64,000 nt of DNA from Vulcanimicrobiota bacterium (GTDB taxonomy: Bacteria > Vulcanimicrobiota > Vulcanimicrobiia > Vulcanimicrobiales > Vulcanimicrobiaceae): contig DAIDGX010000023.1 of the NCBI GenBank assembly GCA_027452165.1, positions 248,001 to 312,000 on the forward strand, written 5' to 3'. The notes under the pieces were generated by a model. That model was given only the letters and a program-made list of their open reading frames with translations. It searched no databases and was not told the origin of the DNA. Of the stretch, positions 26,646-35,336 are shown in pieces (position 1 is the stretch's first letter; each line of letters begins with the position of its first letter). Both the position numbers and the translations under genes were made by a program.

Positions 26646-27218
26646 TCACGGGGTCTCGGGTGATTTCCAGCGCCGGAAGAGCTCGTTTGGAATCCCAAAC
26701 TGGTCGAGTGCCTTACCGACCGTGTGCGCAACGATGTCGTCAACCGTCTGCGGGCGCGCGTACATACCGGGGATCGGCGGTAGTATGACCGCTCCCATCT
26801 CCGCTAGTTGCGTGAGCGAACGCAGGTGACCCAAATGTAGCGGTGTCTCCCGCACAACGAGCACGAGTTTACGCTTCTCTTTTAGACATACGTCGGCGGC
26901 GCGCACGAGCAGATTGCCGTTGAGCGAATGGGCGATCGCCGACGCGCTCTTCATCGAGCACGGGATGACGAGCATCCCATCGGTGATGAACGAGCCCGAA
27001 GAGATGGAAGCGGCGAGATCGCCGTCGCGATAGACGACGTCGGCCAACTCCTCAAAATCTTCCCCCGTCATTCCCATCTCGAGGCCGATCGTGCGGCGCG
27101 CCGCGTCGGAGAGCACGAGGTGTGTTTCCACGCCGCCCATGGATCGAAGCGCCTGGAGGGCCATGTAGCCGTACGCGCTGCCGCTTGCTCCGCTGATACC
27201 GATGATGATACGCCGCAT
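26646..27218 (-). CDS. ubiX: Flavin prenyltransferase (UbiX/Pad1 family)
   Basis: Makes prenylated FMN, the cofactor of UbiD-type decarboxylases. The 190-residue protein shows IIIGISGASGSAYGYMALQA (FMN loop), VIPCSMKSASAIAHSLNGNL (CSMK signature) and KLVLVVRETPLHLGHL (ArgGlu-Thr-Pro). MYARPQTVDDIV follows. No UbiD partner is adjacent. ATG 27218 lies 9 nt after a perfect TATAAT on its strand, so the mRNA may be leaderless. Confidence 0.93.
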   Translation of the reverse strand: MRRIIIGISGASGSAYGYMALQALRSMGGVETHLVLSDAARRTIGLEMGMTGEDFEELADVVYRDGDLAASISSGSFITDGMLVIPCSMKSASAIAHSLNGNLLVRAADVCLKEKRKLVLVVRETPLHLGHLRSLTQLAEMGAVILPPIPGMYARPQTVDDIVAHTVGKALDQFGIPNELFRRWKSPETP

Positions 27219-27227
27219 GGTAGCGCG

Positions 27228-27233
27228 ATTATA
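27228..27233 (-). promoter_or_regulatory. TATAAT box immediately upstream of ubiX
   Basis: The reverse strand reads TATAAT at 27233-27228, leaving 9 nt to the ubiX ATG, too few for a normal leader with a Shine-Dalgarno site. No convincing -35 box sits at 16-18 bp. Confidence 0.5.
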
Positions 27234-27238
27234 CAGAG

Positions 27239-28540
27239 GTGGCAGGGGCGCCTGGTGCAACCTTTAACCCTTCGAACACCATCGTGAACCGATCGCTTGC
27301 CGACGCATTCGCCGCCGATATTCGTGCGTGGATCGCAACCAGAGACGAGGCCGCGCTCATACGCGCGCTGCGTTCGCCCTGCTCGGGCGTACCGCACGAC
27401 GTTGCCGCGGCCTATGCGGTGATCGCCTCGCGCGTCGGTCCACTGATCGATACGATCGGGCGTGAGCGCCTTGCGCTACCGGCGCCCGATCGAGACGCAG
27501 TGTTGCGTTTCGCGGCACGCGTCGCCACCGTGAACGAGACGACCGAGATCGCCTCGCACTTCGAGCTTCCACCCCAAACCGCAACCAACGACGTCGATAG
27601 CGGCTCGCCGTTCGAACTCGCAGCCGCGGCCGCACCGGACGAACGCGCGAGCGTTCGCGCCCGCCAGACACACTTCAGCGCCTCCGCGCTCAATGCGTAT
27701 GCCGAGTGCTCGCGCAAATGGTATTACCGCTACGTTTGCTCGGCCGTCGAAGATCCGGGCTCGTCAGCGTCAACCTATGGAACCGCGTTTCACGCCGCAC
27801 TCGAAGACTTTCACGCCGAGTTTCCCGAGCCCAGCGCCGAGCACGAGGCCGCGATGCGAACGCGCCTCGAGGGCTACGTCAACTGGGCCTTCGAGCGTTT
27901 CCGCGCCGATTTCGACACCGCGGTCGAAGTCGAGTTACAAAAGCGCCGGGCCCAGCGCACAGCGGTCCGGTACGTGGACTGGTTGCTCGCACAGGCGACG
28001 CGCGCACCCTTCACCGTCATCGGGCGTGAGATCGCGGCAAACCTCGATCTCGACGGCTTTGCCTTCATCGGCTACATCGACCGCCTCGATCGCGACAACG
28101 CGACCGGAGCGGTAACCATCTACGACTATAAAACCGGATCGATTGCCACGAGCGCAGCGGAATATCGTGACAAGGTTCGAGAGTTTCGCGATTTTCAACT
28201 GCCGTTTTACTATTGGGCGCGCACCGCGACCGGAGATCGCGTCACACGCCTCGCACTCATTCCGCTCAAAGATGCGCTGCTCGACGTGCAACCGATCTCC
28301 CTCGAGGTCGTGCCGGTCGCCGCGCCTGAACGCACTCGGGGCGACGCCGCGCTCGGCACGATAACCGTGGCTGATTTAGAACGGGCGCGCGCACGGATGA
28401 TCGAAATCTGCCGCGATCTCACCTCGGGCGCACTCCAGCAATTTCCCTCGACGACCGATCCGTCGGCGTGCACGTACTGCGCATACGCGCTCGCCTGCAT
28501 CGACAAGCCGCACGACGAGCGCGAGCGCTTCGGACGATGA
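27239..28540 (+). CDS. PD-(D/E)XK nuclease with Fe-S cysteine cluster (AddB/Cas4-like nuclease domain)
   Basis: A 433-residue protein. The C-terminal two thirds form a RecB/AddB-type nuclease: FSASALNAYAECSRKWYYRY (first cluster Cys), the active site FIGYIDRLDRDN then IYDYKTG (the DYKT Lys), FQLPFYYW, and the terminal CTYCAYALAC. One Cys before and three after the nuclease core are the pattern of the 4Fe-4S staple in AddB and Cas4. The N-terminal 130 residues have no recognisable helicase fold. GTG 27239 or GTG 27284 may be the start. It is coupled by an ATGA to the helicase gene. Confidence 0.85.
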   Translation: MAGAPGATFNPSNTIVNRSLADAFAADIRAWIATRDEAALIRALRSPCSGVPHDVAAAYAVIASRVGPLIDTIGRERLALPAPDRDAVLRFAARVATVNETTEIASHFELPPQTATNDVDSGSPFELAAAAAPDERASVRARQTHFSASALNAYAECSRKWYYRYVCSAVEDPGSSASTYGTAFHAALEDFHAEFPEPSAEHEAAMRTRLEGYVNWAFERFRADFDTAVEVELQKRRAQRTAVRYVDWLLAQATRAPFTVIGREIAANLDLDGFAFIGYIDRLDRDNATGAVTIYDYKTGSIATSAAEYRDKVREFRDFQLPFYYWARTATGDRVTRLALIPLKDALLDVQPISLEVVPVAAPERTRGDAALGTITVADLERARARMIEICRDLTSGALQQFPSTTDPSACTYCAYALACIDKPHDERERFGR

Positions 28541-30609
28541 CGACGGCGCTTTCACTCGACGCGCGCCAGCAAGATGCGGTCGATGCCGACCCGATGCTTG
28601 CCCTTGCAATCATGGGTGCATGCGGCACGGGAAAGAGCACCGCCTTGTGGGCACGCCGCGATCGCGTCGCTGCGCTGCATCCCGATGCGGGCATCCTCTC
28701 GATCGCGCACCCGCAAGAACTAGGCTCCGTCGCGCAAGAAGTGCTCGCACATGCCGGCATGCAGATCGAACCAATCGACGATATCGATGCTGCGGCGCTC
28801 TTTGCGCACGGCGCACGCGATCTCTTCGCCCTCGAGTGGAGCGAGATTCTCGCGGGCGAGATCGACCCGGAAGTTCCAGGATTACGCTCCCCGCAGCGCT
28901 TTCTCGAGTCGTCGTTTCGTCTGATCCGCAAGCTACGCGGCGCATTGATCGAACCAGACGATTTTCTCGCCCGTGCTCGCGCGGGCGCAACCGAGTTTTA
29001 CGCCAATCCGCCCAATTTCGCGCACCCCGACCTCCTCTACGCCACGAAGGACGCCTACCGGAACTCCCTCGATGTGGCGCCGCGGGAACTCGAACGTCAG
29101 TATGCGCGCGAGGTCGATCTTGCCAAAATCCTTGCGCGCCTGTACGAACTCTATATCGACCACACGCTCGCGCGCGGGCGCATGACCGCGCGCGATGCGA
29201 TCGCACATGCGGTCACCAACCTGAAACGCGATCAGGGCGTTCTCGACCGCATGCGCGCGCGGTATCGGTTCGCCTTCGTGGACGAAGCACAAGAATCGAC
29301 GCTGGGCGAGCGTACGCTGCTCGAACTCCTCTTCCCGAGCCTCGCCGGCGTGACGCTGGCGGGGGACCCGCGCGGCGCGACCAGCACGTTCAAGGGCGCG
29401 CGCCCCGATGTCGTCTTCAAAAACATCGCGCAGAGCATCGAACTGTGCGAACCGCATCGTCGCGCCGGAAGGCCCCCCGCGACGCTCTTTCGCGCGAAAG
29501 ACGAAGCCGAGGAGGCACGCACCATCGCAAATCGGGTAGCCGAGCGCATCGCGCAGGGCACCCAGCCGAACGAGATTGCGCTCATCTTCCGCTCGGTTGC
29601 CGACGTCCATCGCTACGAGGAGGCACTGCTGGACGCGGGCGTGGCGGTCGCCGTCGCAGGCGACGTCAACATTTTTGCCGACCGCCGAGCGCTCGACGCG
29701 CTTGCAGCGTTGTGGTGTCTGTGGGATCCGTTCCGGCACGATTGGTTGCTGCGATTGCTCGCGGGACGCGCGATCAACTGTTCCGACGCGACGCTCGCAC
29801 GTCTGTGCTCCGAGCCACCTGACGCGCAGGCAGCGCTCTTTCAACTCGACGAAGAAGCGGCGCCGACCGCACGCAGCGGCCGCTGGGATCCGCGACGCGA
29901 CATCCGTTTGGGGTGGAACGTACTACGTGGCGATCAAGACGCGGCTCTCGGAGAGACGTCACGCGCGCGGATCGCGACCCTTCGCGCGCAGCGAGAGCGC
30001 TGGCTTGCAGCGATGCCCGAGCTTCCGCTCGGCGCGCTCATACGGATGGTATGGGGCGACGTTCTTGCGTGCGATGGCTCGCCCGGTTCGGCACGCGCGC
30101 AAACGCAACAGTTGATCCTGCGCCGCCTCTTCGATCGTCTGCGTGCATTTGCCAAACAACGTCCCCATACGACGCTCGGCGACGCGCTACAATACGCGCA
30201 GACGCGCATGGAGAGCGATCTCGAATCGTGCGAGCCCGACGTTGACGACGGTTTCGTACATCTGCTCAGCGTGGACGCCGCACGCGGCCGCGAGTTCTCC
30301 TACGTCGTCGTGCCCGACGCGCGTGCGGGCTCGTTTCCGCGCTGGTACGTGCCCGACGCCTTTCTCTTCAGCCCCACCCTCGGCATGATTCCCAAAGAGA
30401 ACGCGGGCGATGCGAGGGCCTCGCGGACAGCCAAATTCAGCTACTACCTCTATCGCGCGAAGACGCGTGAAGCGTACAACGCCGAAGAACGCCGTGCTTT
30501 TGAATATGCGCTTGCGCGCAGCCGCGGCGAGGTGCTCGTCTCCGCGTCGGGACGAGCGACACGCGGCACGACCGCACCGGAGTTTCTCGAGGAGCTGCGC
30601 CGGCCGTGA
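28537..30609 (+). CDS. UvrD/AddA-like superfamily 1 DNA helicase
   Basis: A 690-residue SF1 helicase. Motif I is AIMGACGTGKSTALWA, motif II FAFVDEAQEST, and motif III LAGDPRGATSTFKGARPDVV (the usual Gln is absent). The motif V region is VHLLSVDAARGREFSYVVVP and the motif VI region EERRAFEYALARSRGEVLVS. It has no nuclease domain; the nuclease is the preceding gene, which it overlaps by 4 bp. The pair looks like a reduced AddAB/RecB-type end-resection complex. ATG 28537 was chosen at this overlap. Confidence 0.85.
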   Translation: MTTALSLDARQQDAVDADPMLALAIMGACGTGKSTALWARRDRVAALHPDAGILSIAHPQELGSVAQEVLAHAGMQIEPIDDIDAAALFAHGARDLFALEWSEILAGEIDPEVPGLRSPQRFLESSFRLIRKLRGALIEPDDFLARARAGATEFYANPPNFAHPDLLYATKDAYRNSLDVAPRELERQYAREVDLAKILARLYELYIDHTLARGRMTARDAIAHAVTNLKRDQGVLDRMRARYRFAFVDEAQESTLGERTLLELLFPSLAGVTLAGDPRGATSTFKGARPDVVFKNIAQSIELCEPHRRAGRPPATLFRAKDEAEEARTIANRVAERIAQGTQPNEIALIFRSVADVHRYEEALLDAGVAVAVAGDVNIFADRRALDALAALWCLWDPFRHDWLLRLLAGRAINCSDATLARLCSEPPDAQAALFQLDEEAAPTARSGRWDPRRDIRLGWNVLRGDQDAALGETSRARIATLRAQRERWLAAMPELPLGALIRMVWGDVLACDGSPGSARAQTQQLILRRLFDRLRAFAKQRPHTTLGDALQYAQTRMESDLESCEPDVDDGFVHLLSVDAARGREFSYVVVPDARAGSFPRWYVPDAFLFSPTLGMIPKENAGDARASRTAKFSYYLYRAKTREAYNAEERRAFEYALARSRGEVLVSASGRATRGTTAPEFLEELRRP

Positions 30610-31565
30610 AGCTCGTAGCGATGGACTGTACGACCTATGCGCACGACGTGTTGCCGTTGACGGCGCCGCTCTGGGCAGGGGAACGCGATTTCGAGCGGTA
30701 CGTCGCACAGACCGAGGAACTGGCTCGCAGCGGCTACGGGCGACGCCATTATCGCACGATCGGCTTGTACGACGGCGCGACGCTGCTGGCATCGATGAAG
30801 CGCTACGAGCGAACGCTTCACTTCGGCGGGCATCGCCTTCGCGCCGTCGGCATCGGGGCCGTCTTTACGCCGCAGGAGTTACGCGGACGCGGATACGCTA
30901 GCGCGATGCTCGCCATGGTCCTGGACGCATCGCGCGCCGAAGGCTATGACGTCGCCTATCTTTTCAGCGATATCCGCCCGCAGTTCTACGCGGAACTCGG
31001 CTTTGTACCGTTGCCGTCGCGCTCGATCTCGCTGCGCATCGACGGGCTCGCGACGCCGCGGATCGAGGTCCAAGCGCTCGGCGAGTCCGATTGGGGCGGC
31101 GTTCGCCGCTGCTTCGAACTCTGCGAGCGCGCGCGGGCATGGGGCCTCGTACGCACGCCACTCGTGTGGGAATGGCTGCGCCTGCGCATGCGACAGAGAT
31201 CCGCACACTCCGTGGGCGTGCAGACCAATCTCGTCGTGCGACGGGGTCGCGGCGTCGTAGCCTACGTCCTGGGCGTACGTGCACCCGAACACGACGCCTA
31301 CGTGCTCGACGAGTTCGGTTTCGCCGACGCCGAGGCCGCCGCGCTCGTCCCAGCGCTCTTGCGGAGCGCCGCTGGCGACCTGCGGCGCGTGACGGGATGG
31401 CTACCACCTGAGGTTGCTCGCGACCGGTTGCCGAAGGCCTCCGTACGCAAGCGCAGCAACGCGCTCTTCATGGCAACCGCACTCACGCGACCCGCCGAAC
31501 GATGGTTGAGCGTTGCCGCAACGCCGGCGCCGGCGGACGGCGTATGGAGCACCGATCACATTTAA
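30606..31565 (+). CDS. GNAT-family N-acetyltransferase
   Basis: A 319-residue protein whose first half has a GNAT core. The acetyl-CoA loop lies in GIGAVFTPQELRGRGYASAM (Arg-Gly-Arg-Gly-Tyr-Ala), and YDVAYLFSDIRPQFYAELGF is the family's C-terminal strand. The second half resembles the additional domain of Eis-like proteins. The acceptor is unknown. It starts at GTG 30606, overlapping the helicase stop as GTGA, so it is the third gene of that operon; this may only be a passenger relation. Confidence 0.82.
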   Translation: MKLVAMDCTTYAHDVLPLTAPLWAGERDFERYVAQTEELARSGYGRRHYRTIGLYDGATLLASMKRYERTLHFGGHRLRAVGIGAVFTPQELRGRGYASAMLAMVLDASRAEGYDVAYLFSDIRPQFYAELGFVPLPSRSISLRIDGLATPRIEVQALGESDWGGVRRCFELCERARAWGLVRTPLVWEWLRLRMRQRSAHSVGVQTNLVVRRGRGVVAYVLGVRAPEHDAYVLDEFGFADAEAAALVPALLRSAAGDLRRVTGWLPPEVARDRLPKASVRKRSNALFMATALTRPAERWLSVAATPAPADGVWSTDHI

Positions 31566-31588
31566 ACCGCGTTGGAGGGAAGGACAAG

Positions 31589-32050
31589 ATGTTGCAAGCT
31601 GGGGAACGCGCTCCGGATGTCACGTTGATCGACAGCGACGGTACGCGCGTCGCGCTCACGTCGCTCCTGGAACGCCCGCTCGTGTTGTATTTCTACCCGA
31701 AAGACGACACACCAGGCTGCACCGCGCAAGCATGTGCCTTCCGTGACCTCTACGACGAGTTCAGTGAGGCCGGTGCCGACGTGATCGGCGTAAGCTCCGA
31801 TTCGCAGACGGCCCATGCGCAGTTCAGTGCGCGCCATCGCCTTCCGTTTCGCTTGATGAGCGATCCGGACGCGAGCGCGCGCACAGCGTTCGGAATTCCG
31901 AAGACGTTGGGCATTCTTCCCGGGCGCGCAACCTTCGTGATCGATCGCGACGGAACGATCCGTTACGCGTTCAACTCGCAGTTTCTGGCGACGGCCCACG
32001 TGTCGAACGCGCTTCGCGCGTTGCGTCAAATAGCCCAAGCTGCATCGTAG
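31589..32050 (+). CDS. bcp: Thioredoxin-dependent peroxiredoxin (BCP/PrxQ type)
   Basis: Reduces peroxides in the cytosol. The 153-residue protein shows LYFYPKDDTPGCTAQACAF, with peroxidatic Cys44 and resolving Cys49 five residues later. VIGVSSDSQTAHAQF and TFVIDRDGTI follow. ATG 31589 has a strong GGAGGGAAGGA upstream. Its 3' end overlaps the convergent dinB gene by 80 bp. Confidence 0.92.
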   Translation: MLQAGERAPDVTLIDSDGTRVALTSLLERPLVLYFYPKDDTPGCTAQACAFRDLYDEFSEAGADVIGVSSDSQTAHAQFSARHRLPFRLMSDPDASARTAFGIPKTLGILPGRATFVIDRDGTIRYAFNSQFLATAHVSNALRALRQIAQAAS

Positions 32051-33068
32051 CGCCGGCGCTAAGGGCAGCCACGCGCAGGCCGAGCAGACGCACCGGGTTG
32101 CCGTTGACATGCGCGCGTTCGAGGCAGAGCACGGCAGCGCGGAAAATGCGGCGCGGGTCACGCGTCGGTTCCGCCAGATGCGTTTGCCGTCCAAACACGC
32201 GAAAGTCCGCGCGCTTGATCTTGATGCCGACGGTCGATGCGATGCACCCCTCGCGTTCGAGCTTCTCAGCGACCTCTTTGGCAAAGCCCTTCAATCGTTC
32301 GACCAAGATACGCTCGTCACGTACGTCGTACTCGAACGTCTCTTCGGTCGATATCGATTTGGTCTCACGTTCGGGCTCGACGCCGCGGCGATCGATACCG
32401 CGCGCGAGCTCGCGCACCTCTCGCCCCCACGAACCAAAGAGCGCGTGTGCGCGCGCGTCCTCGAGCACGGCAACGTCCCCAATCGTCAACACGCCGGCCT
32501 GCTCGAGCTTCGCCGCCGTTTTCGGCCCGATTCCCCACAGACGCCCAACTGGCAACGGTGCGAGGAAGCTCGCCTCCTCGCCGGGTGCGATCGCGAGCAA
32601 TCCATCGGGTTTGCAACTATCCGAGGCGATTTTTGCGATCATCTTCCCGCACGCGATGCCGGCGCTGATCGTCAATCCGGTCGCCGCGCGCACCTCCGCG
32701 CGTAGCGTACGCCCAAGCTCGGTCGCATCCGCGAGCGTCGCGTCACCCGCGTCGATAAACGCCTCGTCGAGCGATAGTCCCTCCACCGCATGGCCGCGCG
32801 CGCCGAGGAGGGCAAACACCTCGCGCGAGATCGCCTTGTACTTCGCCATATCTGGGCGCACCACGATCAGGTGCGGACAGAGTTCGAGCGCGCGGTACAG
32901 CGGTATCGCCGAACGCACGCCGAACGGTCGCGCCTCGTAGGATGCGGTGAGCACGACCGAACGCCGATGGCTGCCGGCAATCGCTACGGGCTTGCCGCGC
33001 AGGCGTGGATCATCGCGCACTGCGACGCTTGCGTAGAAGGCGTCGATATCGACGTGCACGATGAACAT
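31971..33068 (-). CDS. dinB: DNA polymerase IV (Y-family translesion polymerase)
   Basis: Error-prone polymerase for lesion bypass. The 365-residue protein shows VHVDIDAFYASVAVRDDP and VVLTASYEARPFGVRSAIPL. VEGLSLDEAFID carries the catalytic Asp-Glu, with GIACGKMIAKIASDSCKPDG and LWGIGPKTAAKLEQAGV also present. The C-terminal QLGLFD is a sliding-clamp-binding motif. It lies 2 bp after nfo in a reverse-strand repair/condensation operon and overlaps the peroxiredoxin gene's end by 80 bp. Confidence 0.96.
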   Translation of the reverse strand: MFIVHVDIDAFYASVAVRDDPRLRGKPVAIAGSHRRSVVLTASYEARPFGVRSAIPLYRALELCPHLIVVRPDMAKYKAISREVFALLGARGHAVEGLSLDEAFIDAGDATLADATELGRTLRAEVRAATGLTISAGIACGKMIAKIASDSCKPDGLLAIAPGEEASFLAPLPVGRLWGIGPKTAAKLEQAGVLTIGDVAVLEDARAHALFGSWGREVRELARGIDRRGVEPERETKSISTEETFEYDVRDERILVERLKGFAKEVAEKLEREGCIASTVGIKIKRADFRVFGRQTHLAEPTRDPRRIFRAAVLCLERAHVNGNPVRLLGLRVAALSAGATMQLGLFDATREARSTRGPSPETAS

Positions 33069-33070
33069 GT

Positions 33071-33922
33071 CTAGGACGCTTGGCGCGCACCTCGTTCGAT
33101 TGCGAGAATCGTCTGCATGTTGCGCGCATCGTCCGCATCCTCACCGGGCGTCTCGAGGATTGCAGTCTTCTCGCGCAACTCCGGGTGAGCGAGCAGCGCA
33201 CGAAACCCCTCGAACCCGATCAGGCCCTCGCCGATGTGCCAATGGCGATCCTTTGCAGCGCCGAGCGGCACCTCGGTATCATTAAAATGGAACATATGCA
33301 GGCGGTCGAGACCGATTTCGTGCTCGGCCTCATCGATGAAGCGATCGACCCCGTCCTTCGTGTCGATGCGGTAGCCCGCCGCCCACGCGTGTGCGGTATC
33401 GAGACAGACGCCGAGTTGCGGATGGTCGAGCGCCCGCATGAGCCGGCCGAGCTCTTCGAGCGTACCGCCCGCAAGGTTCCCGGCACCCGCCGAATTTTCG
33501 ATCACCAGATAGACACCCGGGCGAATCGTCTCAAGCACGTGCTCGAGCGCGGTGCAAATCTGCGCAAAGCCCTCGACGCGATCGCGCTTTCCGTACGAAC
33601 CGAGATGGGTGTTTACGTAGCGCATCTCACCCACGGCCGCGCTCTCGAGATCGGCGGTAAGCAAACCGATCGAACCGTGGAGTACCTTCGGATCTTCGCT
33701 CGCCAGATTGATCAGGTAGGGCGTGTGGATCACGCACGGATCGATCCCCGCCTCGCGGCGCAGGCGCGCGAACGCACCCAGTGCCGCTGCGTCGGGCTTG
33801 CTCGTGCGATAACTCCGCGGATTGCTCGAAAAAATCTGGATCGCGGTGCAGCCTACGCTGCGCGCATGATCGACTGCTTTCGCATATCCGCCGGATACAC
33901 GCACGTGAATGCCGATGCGCAT
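33071..33922 (-). CDS. nfo: Deoxyribonuclease IV (endonuclease IV)
   Basis: Zinc-dependent AP endonuclease of base-excision repair. The 283-residue protein shows IGIHVRVSGGYAKAVDHA, IQIFSSNPRSY, VIHTPYLINLAS, VIENSAGAGNLAGGTLEEL, and VCLDTAHAWAAGYRI. HMFHFNDTEVPLGAAKDRH carries zinc ligands. It sits directly ahead of dinB. Confidence 0.95.
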   Translation of the reverse strand: MRIGIHVRVSGGYAKAVDHARSVGCTAIQIFSSNPRSYRTSKPDAAALGAFARLRREAGIDPCVIHTPYLINLASEDPKVLHGSIGLLTADLESAAVGEMRYVNTHLGSYGKRDRVEGFAQICTALEHVLETIRPGVYLVIENSAGAGNLAGGTLEELGRLMRALDHPQLGVCLDTAHAWAAGYRIDTKDGVDRFIDEAEHEIGLDRLHMFHFNDTEVPLGAAKDRHWHIGEGLIGFEGFRALLAHPELREKTAILETPGEDADDARNMQTILAIERGARQAS

Positions 33923-33928
33923 ACCGTC

Positions 33929-34663
33929 TTACGCTTTCGCGAGATATAGATAGTGCGTGAAGGCAAGCTGGACGACCGGATCTTCCGTCGGCGCCAGCCG
34001 TTCGCGCAGACGACTCTCCAAACGTGCAAAATACTCCTCGGCTTTGGCACCGAAGGCGCTGCGGATCGACTGACGCGAGCGCTCGTATCGTAAGTACTTC
34101 GAGAGCGGCACGACGGTACGCCAGGGGATCACACGCAGTGTGTTGTCGGCAAAACGCGCGGCGTAGAATTCACGGAAGCCACCGCGCAGTCCGCTCGGCG
34201 GGACTTCAACACCCAGTTCGACGCCGACACGCTCGCGAATCACCTTGACGGCATCATCGCTCATCAGATGCTTCCACCAGATCGCAATCGTACCACCCGG
34301 CTTGACCACGCGCGCGATCTCGGCAATCGCCGCCTCGCGATTCACGAGGTGAATGACCTGGCCGCAGATCACCGCTGCGAAGGACGCGTTTTCGAACGGC
34401 AACTGTTCGGCGCCGCCTTGCTGCCAACTCGCCTCCGGATACGCATGGCGCGCAAGGTCGAGCATCGGCAGCGACGGATCGACGCCGGTCACGCGGTACC
34501 CCTTGGCAATCAGCGGCGCACTCGCAAGACCGGTTCCACAGCCAACATCGAGCACGCTTGCGTTTGGGGTGAGGCCGTACCCCTCAAGCGCGGTGTAAAG
34601 TTCGTTCGAGTATCCGAGCCGGCCGGCATCGTAGTCGGCGGCGAGCGAGTCGAAGGTCGTCAT
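33929..34663 (-). CDS. Class I SAM-dependent methyltransferase
   Basis: A 244-residue protein with the SAM-binding motif SVLDVGCGTGLASAPLIAKGY and the phrases VTGVDPSLPMLDLARHAYPE, AEQLPFENASFAAVICGQVI and VVKPGGTIAIWW. It resembles the UbiE/BioC/Methyltransf_11 group. The window's biotin operon lacks bioC, but this gene is far from it and overlaps scpB, so I do not assign BioC. Substrate unknown. Confidence 0.85.
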   Translation of the reverse strand: MTTFDSLAADYDAGRLGYSNELYTALEGYGLTPNASVLDVGCGTGLASAPLIAKGYRVTGVDPSLPMLDLARHAYPEASWQQGGAEQLPFENASFAAVICGQVIHLVNREAAIAEIARVVKPGGTIAIWWKHLMSDDAVKVIRERVGVELGVEVPPSGLRGGFREFYAARFADNTLRVIPWRTVVPLSKYLRYERSRQSIRSAFGAKAEEYFARLESRLRERLAPTEDPVVQLAFTHYLYLAKA

Positions 34664-35334
34664 GCGTTCGAAATATCGGCAGAAGTTTCGAGGGTCTCCA
34701 CTTCGGCGGGCGCGGGCGGTAATAGGAGATTCAGTTCCAGCGGTTGGCCGGGCTCGAGCTCGAGTTGCGGGAGATCGTCGATCGAATTCAGACCGAACGA
34801 TTCGAGAAAAAGCGCCGTCGTTTTGTACGTCATCGGGCGCCCAACGACATCTTTACGTCCTGCTTCGGCGATGAGCCCACGGTCGGTAAGGGTATTGACG
34901 ACGCTGTCGCTGTTCACGCCCCGAATCGCTTCGATCTCGCCCTTCGTCACCGGTTGCATATGCGCGACGATCGCAAGCGTTTCGAGCGCGGGGGTCGAGA
35001 GCGAGGTCTTTGGTGGCAAGAGATAGGCTTCCACGACATCGCGTACGAGCGACGACGTCGCGAAGCGATAGCCGCCCGCAACTTCGCGCAGCACGACACC
35101 GCGTTCGCCGCCATAGCGTTCGGCCAGCTCTTGGAGCGCAAGTGCAACGGCCTTTTCATCTGCGCCCGTTAATTTGGCCAAGCGCTTGGTCTCGAGCGGT
35201 TCGCTTGCGACGAAAAGCAACGCCTCGATCGCGGGCTCGATACGGCCTGCGGCGAGATGCAGCTCATGCGCGTCGTCGTGCGCGTTCGTTTCGACGCTGT
35301 CGTCGCTTTCGATGATGGGCTCTTCGGTCTGCAC
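34660..35334 (-). CDS. scpB: Segregation and condensation protein B
   Basis: Winged-helix partner of ScpA in the Smc condensin complex. The 224-residue protein shows IEALLFVASEPLETKRLAKL, then ALQELAERYGGERGVVLREV and ETLAIVAHMQPVTKGEIEAIRG. LIAEAGRKDVVGRPMTYKTT follows. It follows scpA by 2 bp and overlaps the methyltransferase by 4 bp. Confidence 0.94.
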   Translation of the reverse strand: MQTEEPIIESDDSVETNAHDDAHELHLAAGRIEPAIEALLFVASEPLETKRLAKLTGADEKAVALALQELAERYGGERGVVLREVAGGYRFATSSLVRDVVEAYLLPPKTSLSTPALETLAIVAHMQPVTKGEIEAIRGVNSDSVVNTLTDRGLIAEAGRKDVVGRPMTYKTTALFLESFGLNSIDDLPQLELEPGQPLELNLLLPPAPAEVETLETSADISNA

Positions 35335-35336
35335 GG

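Noticed and set aside
33929-34663. Methyltransferase as the missing BioC
   Set aside because: It is located away from the bio operon and coupled to scpB; the SAM motif alone does not identify BioC.
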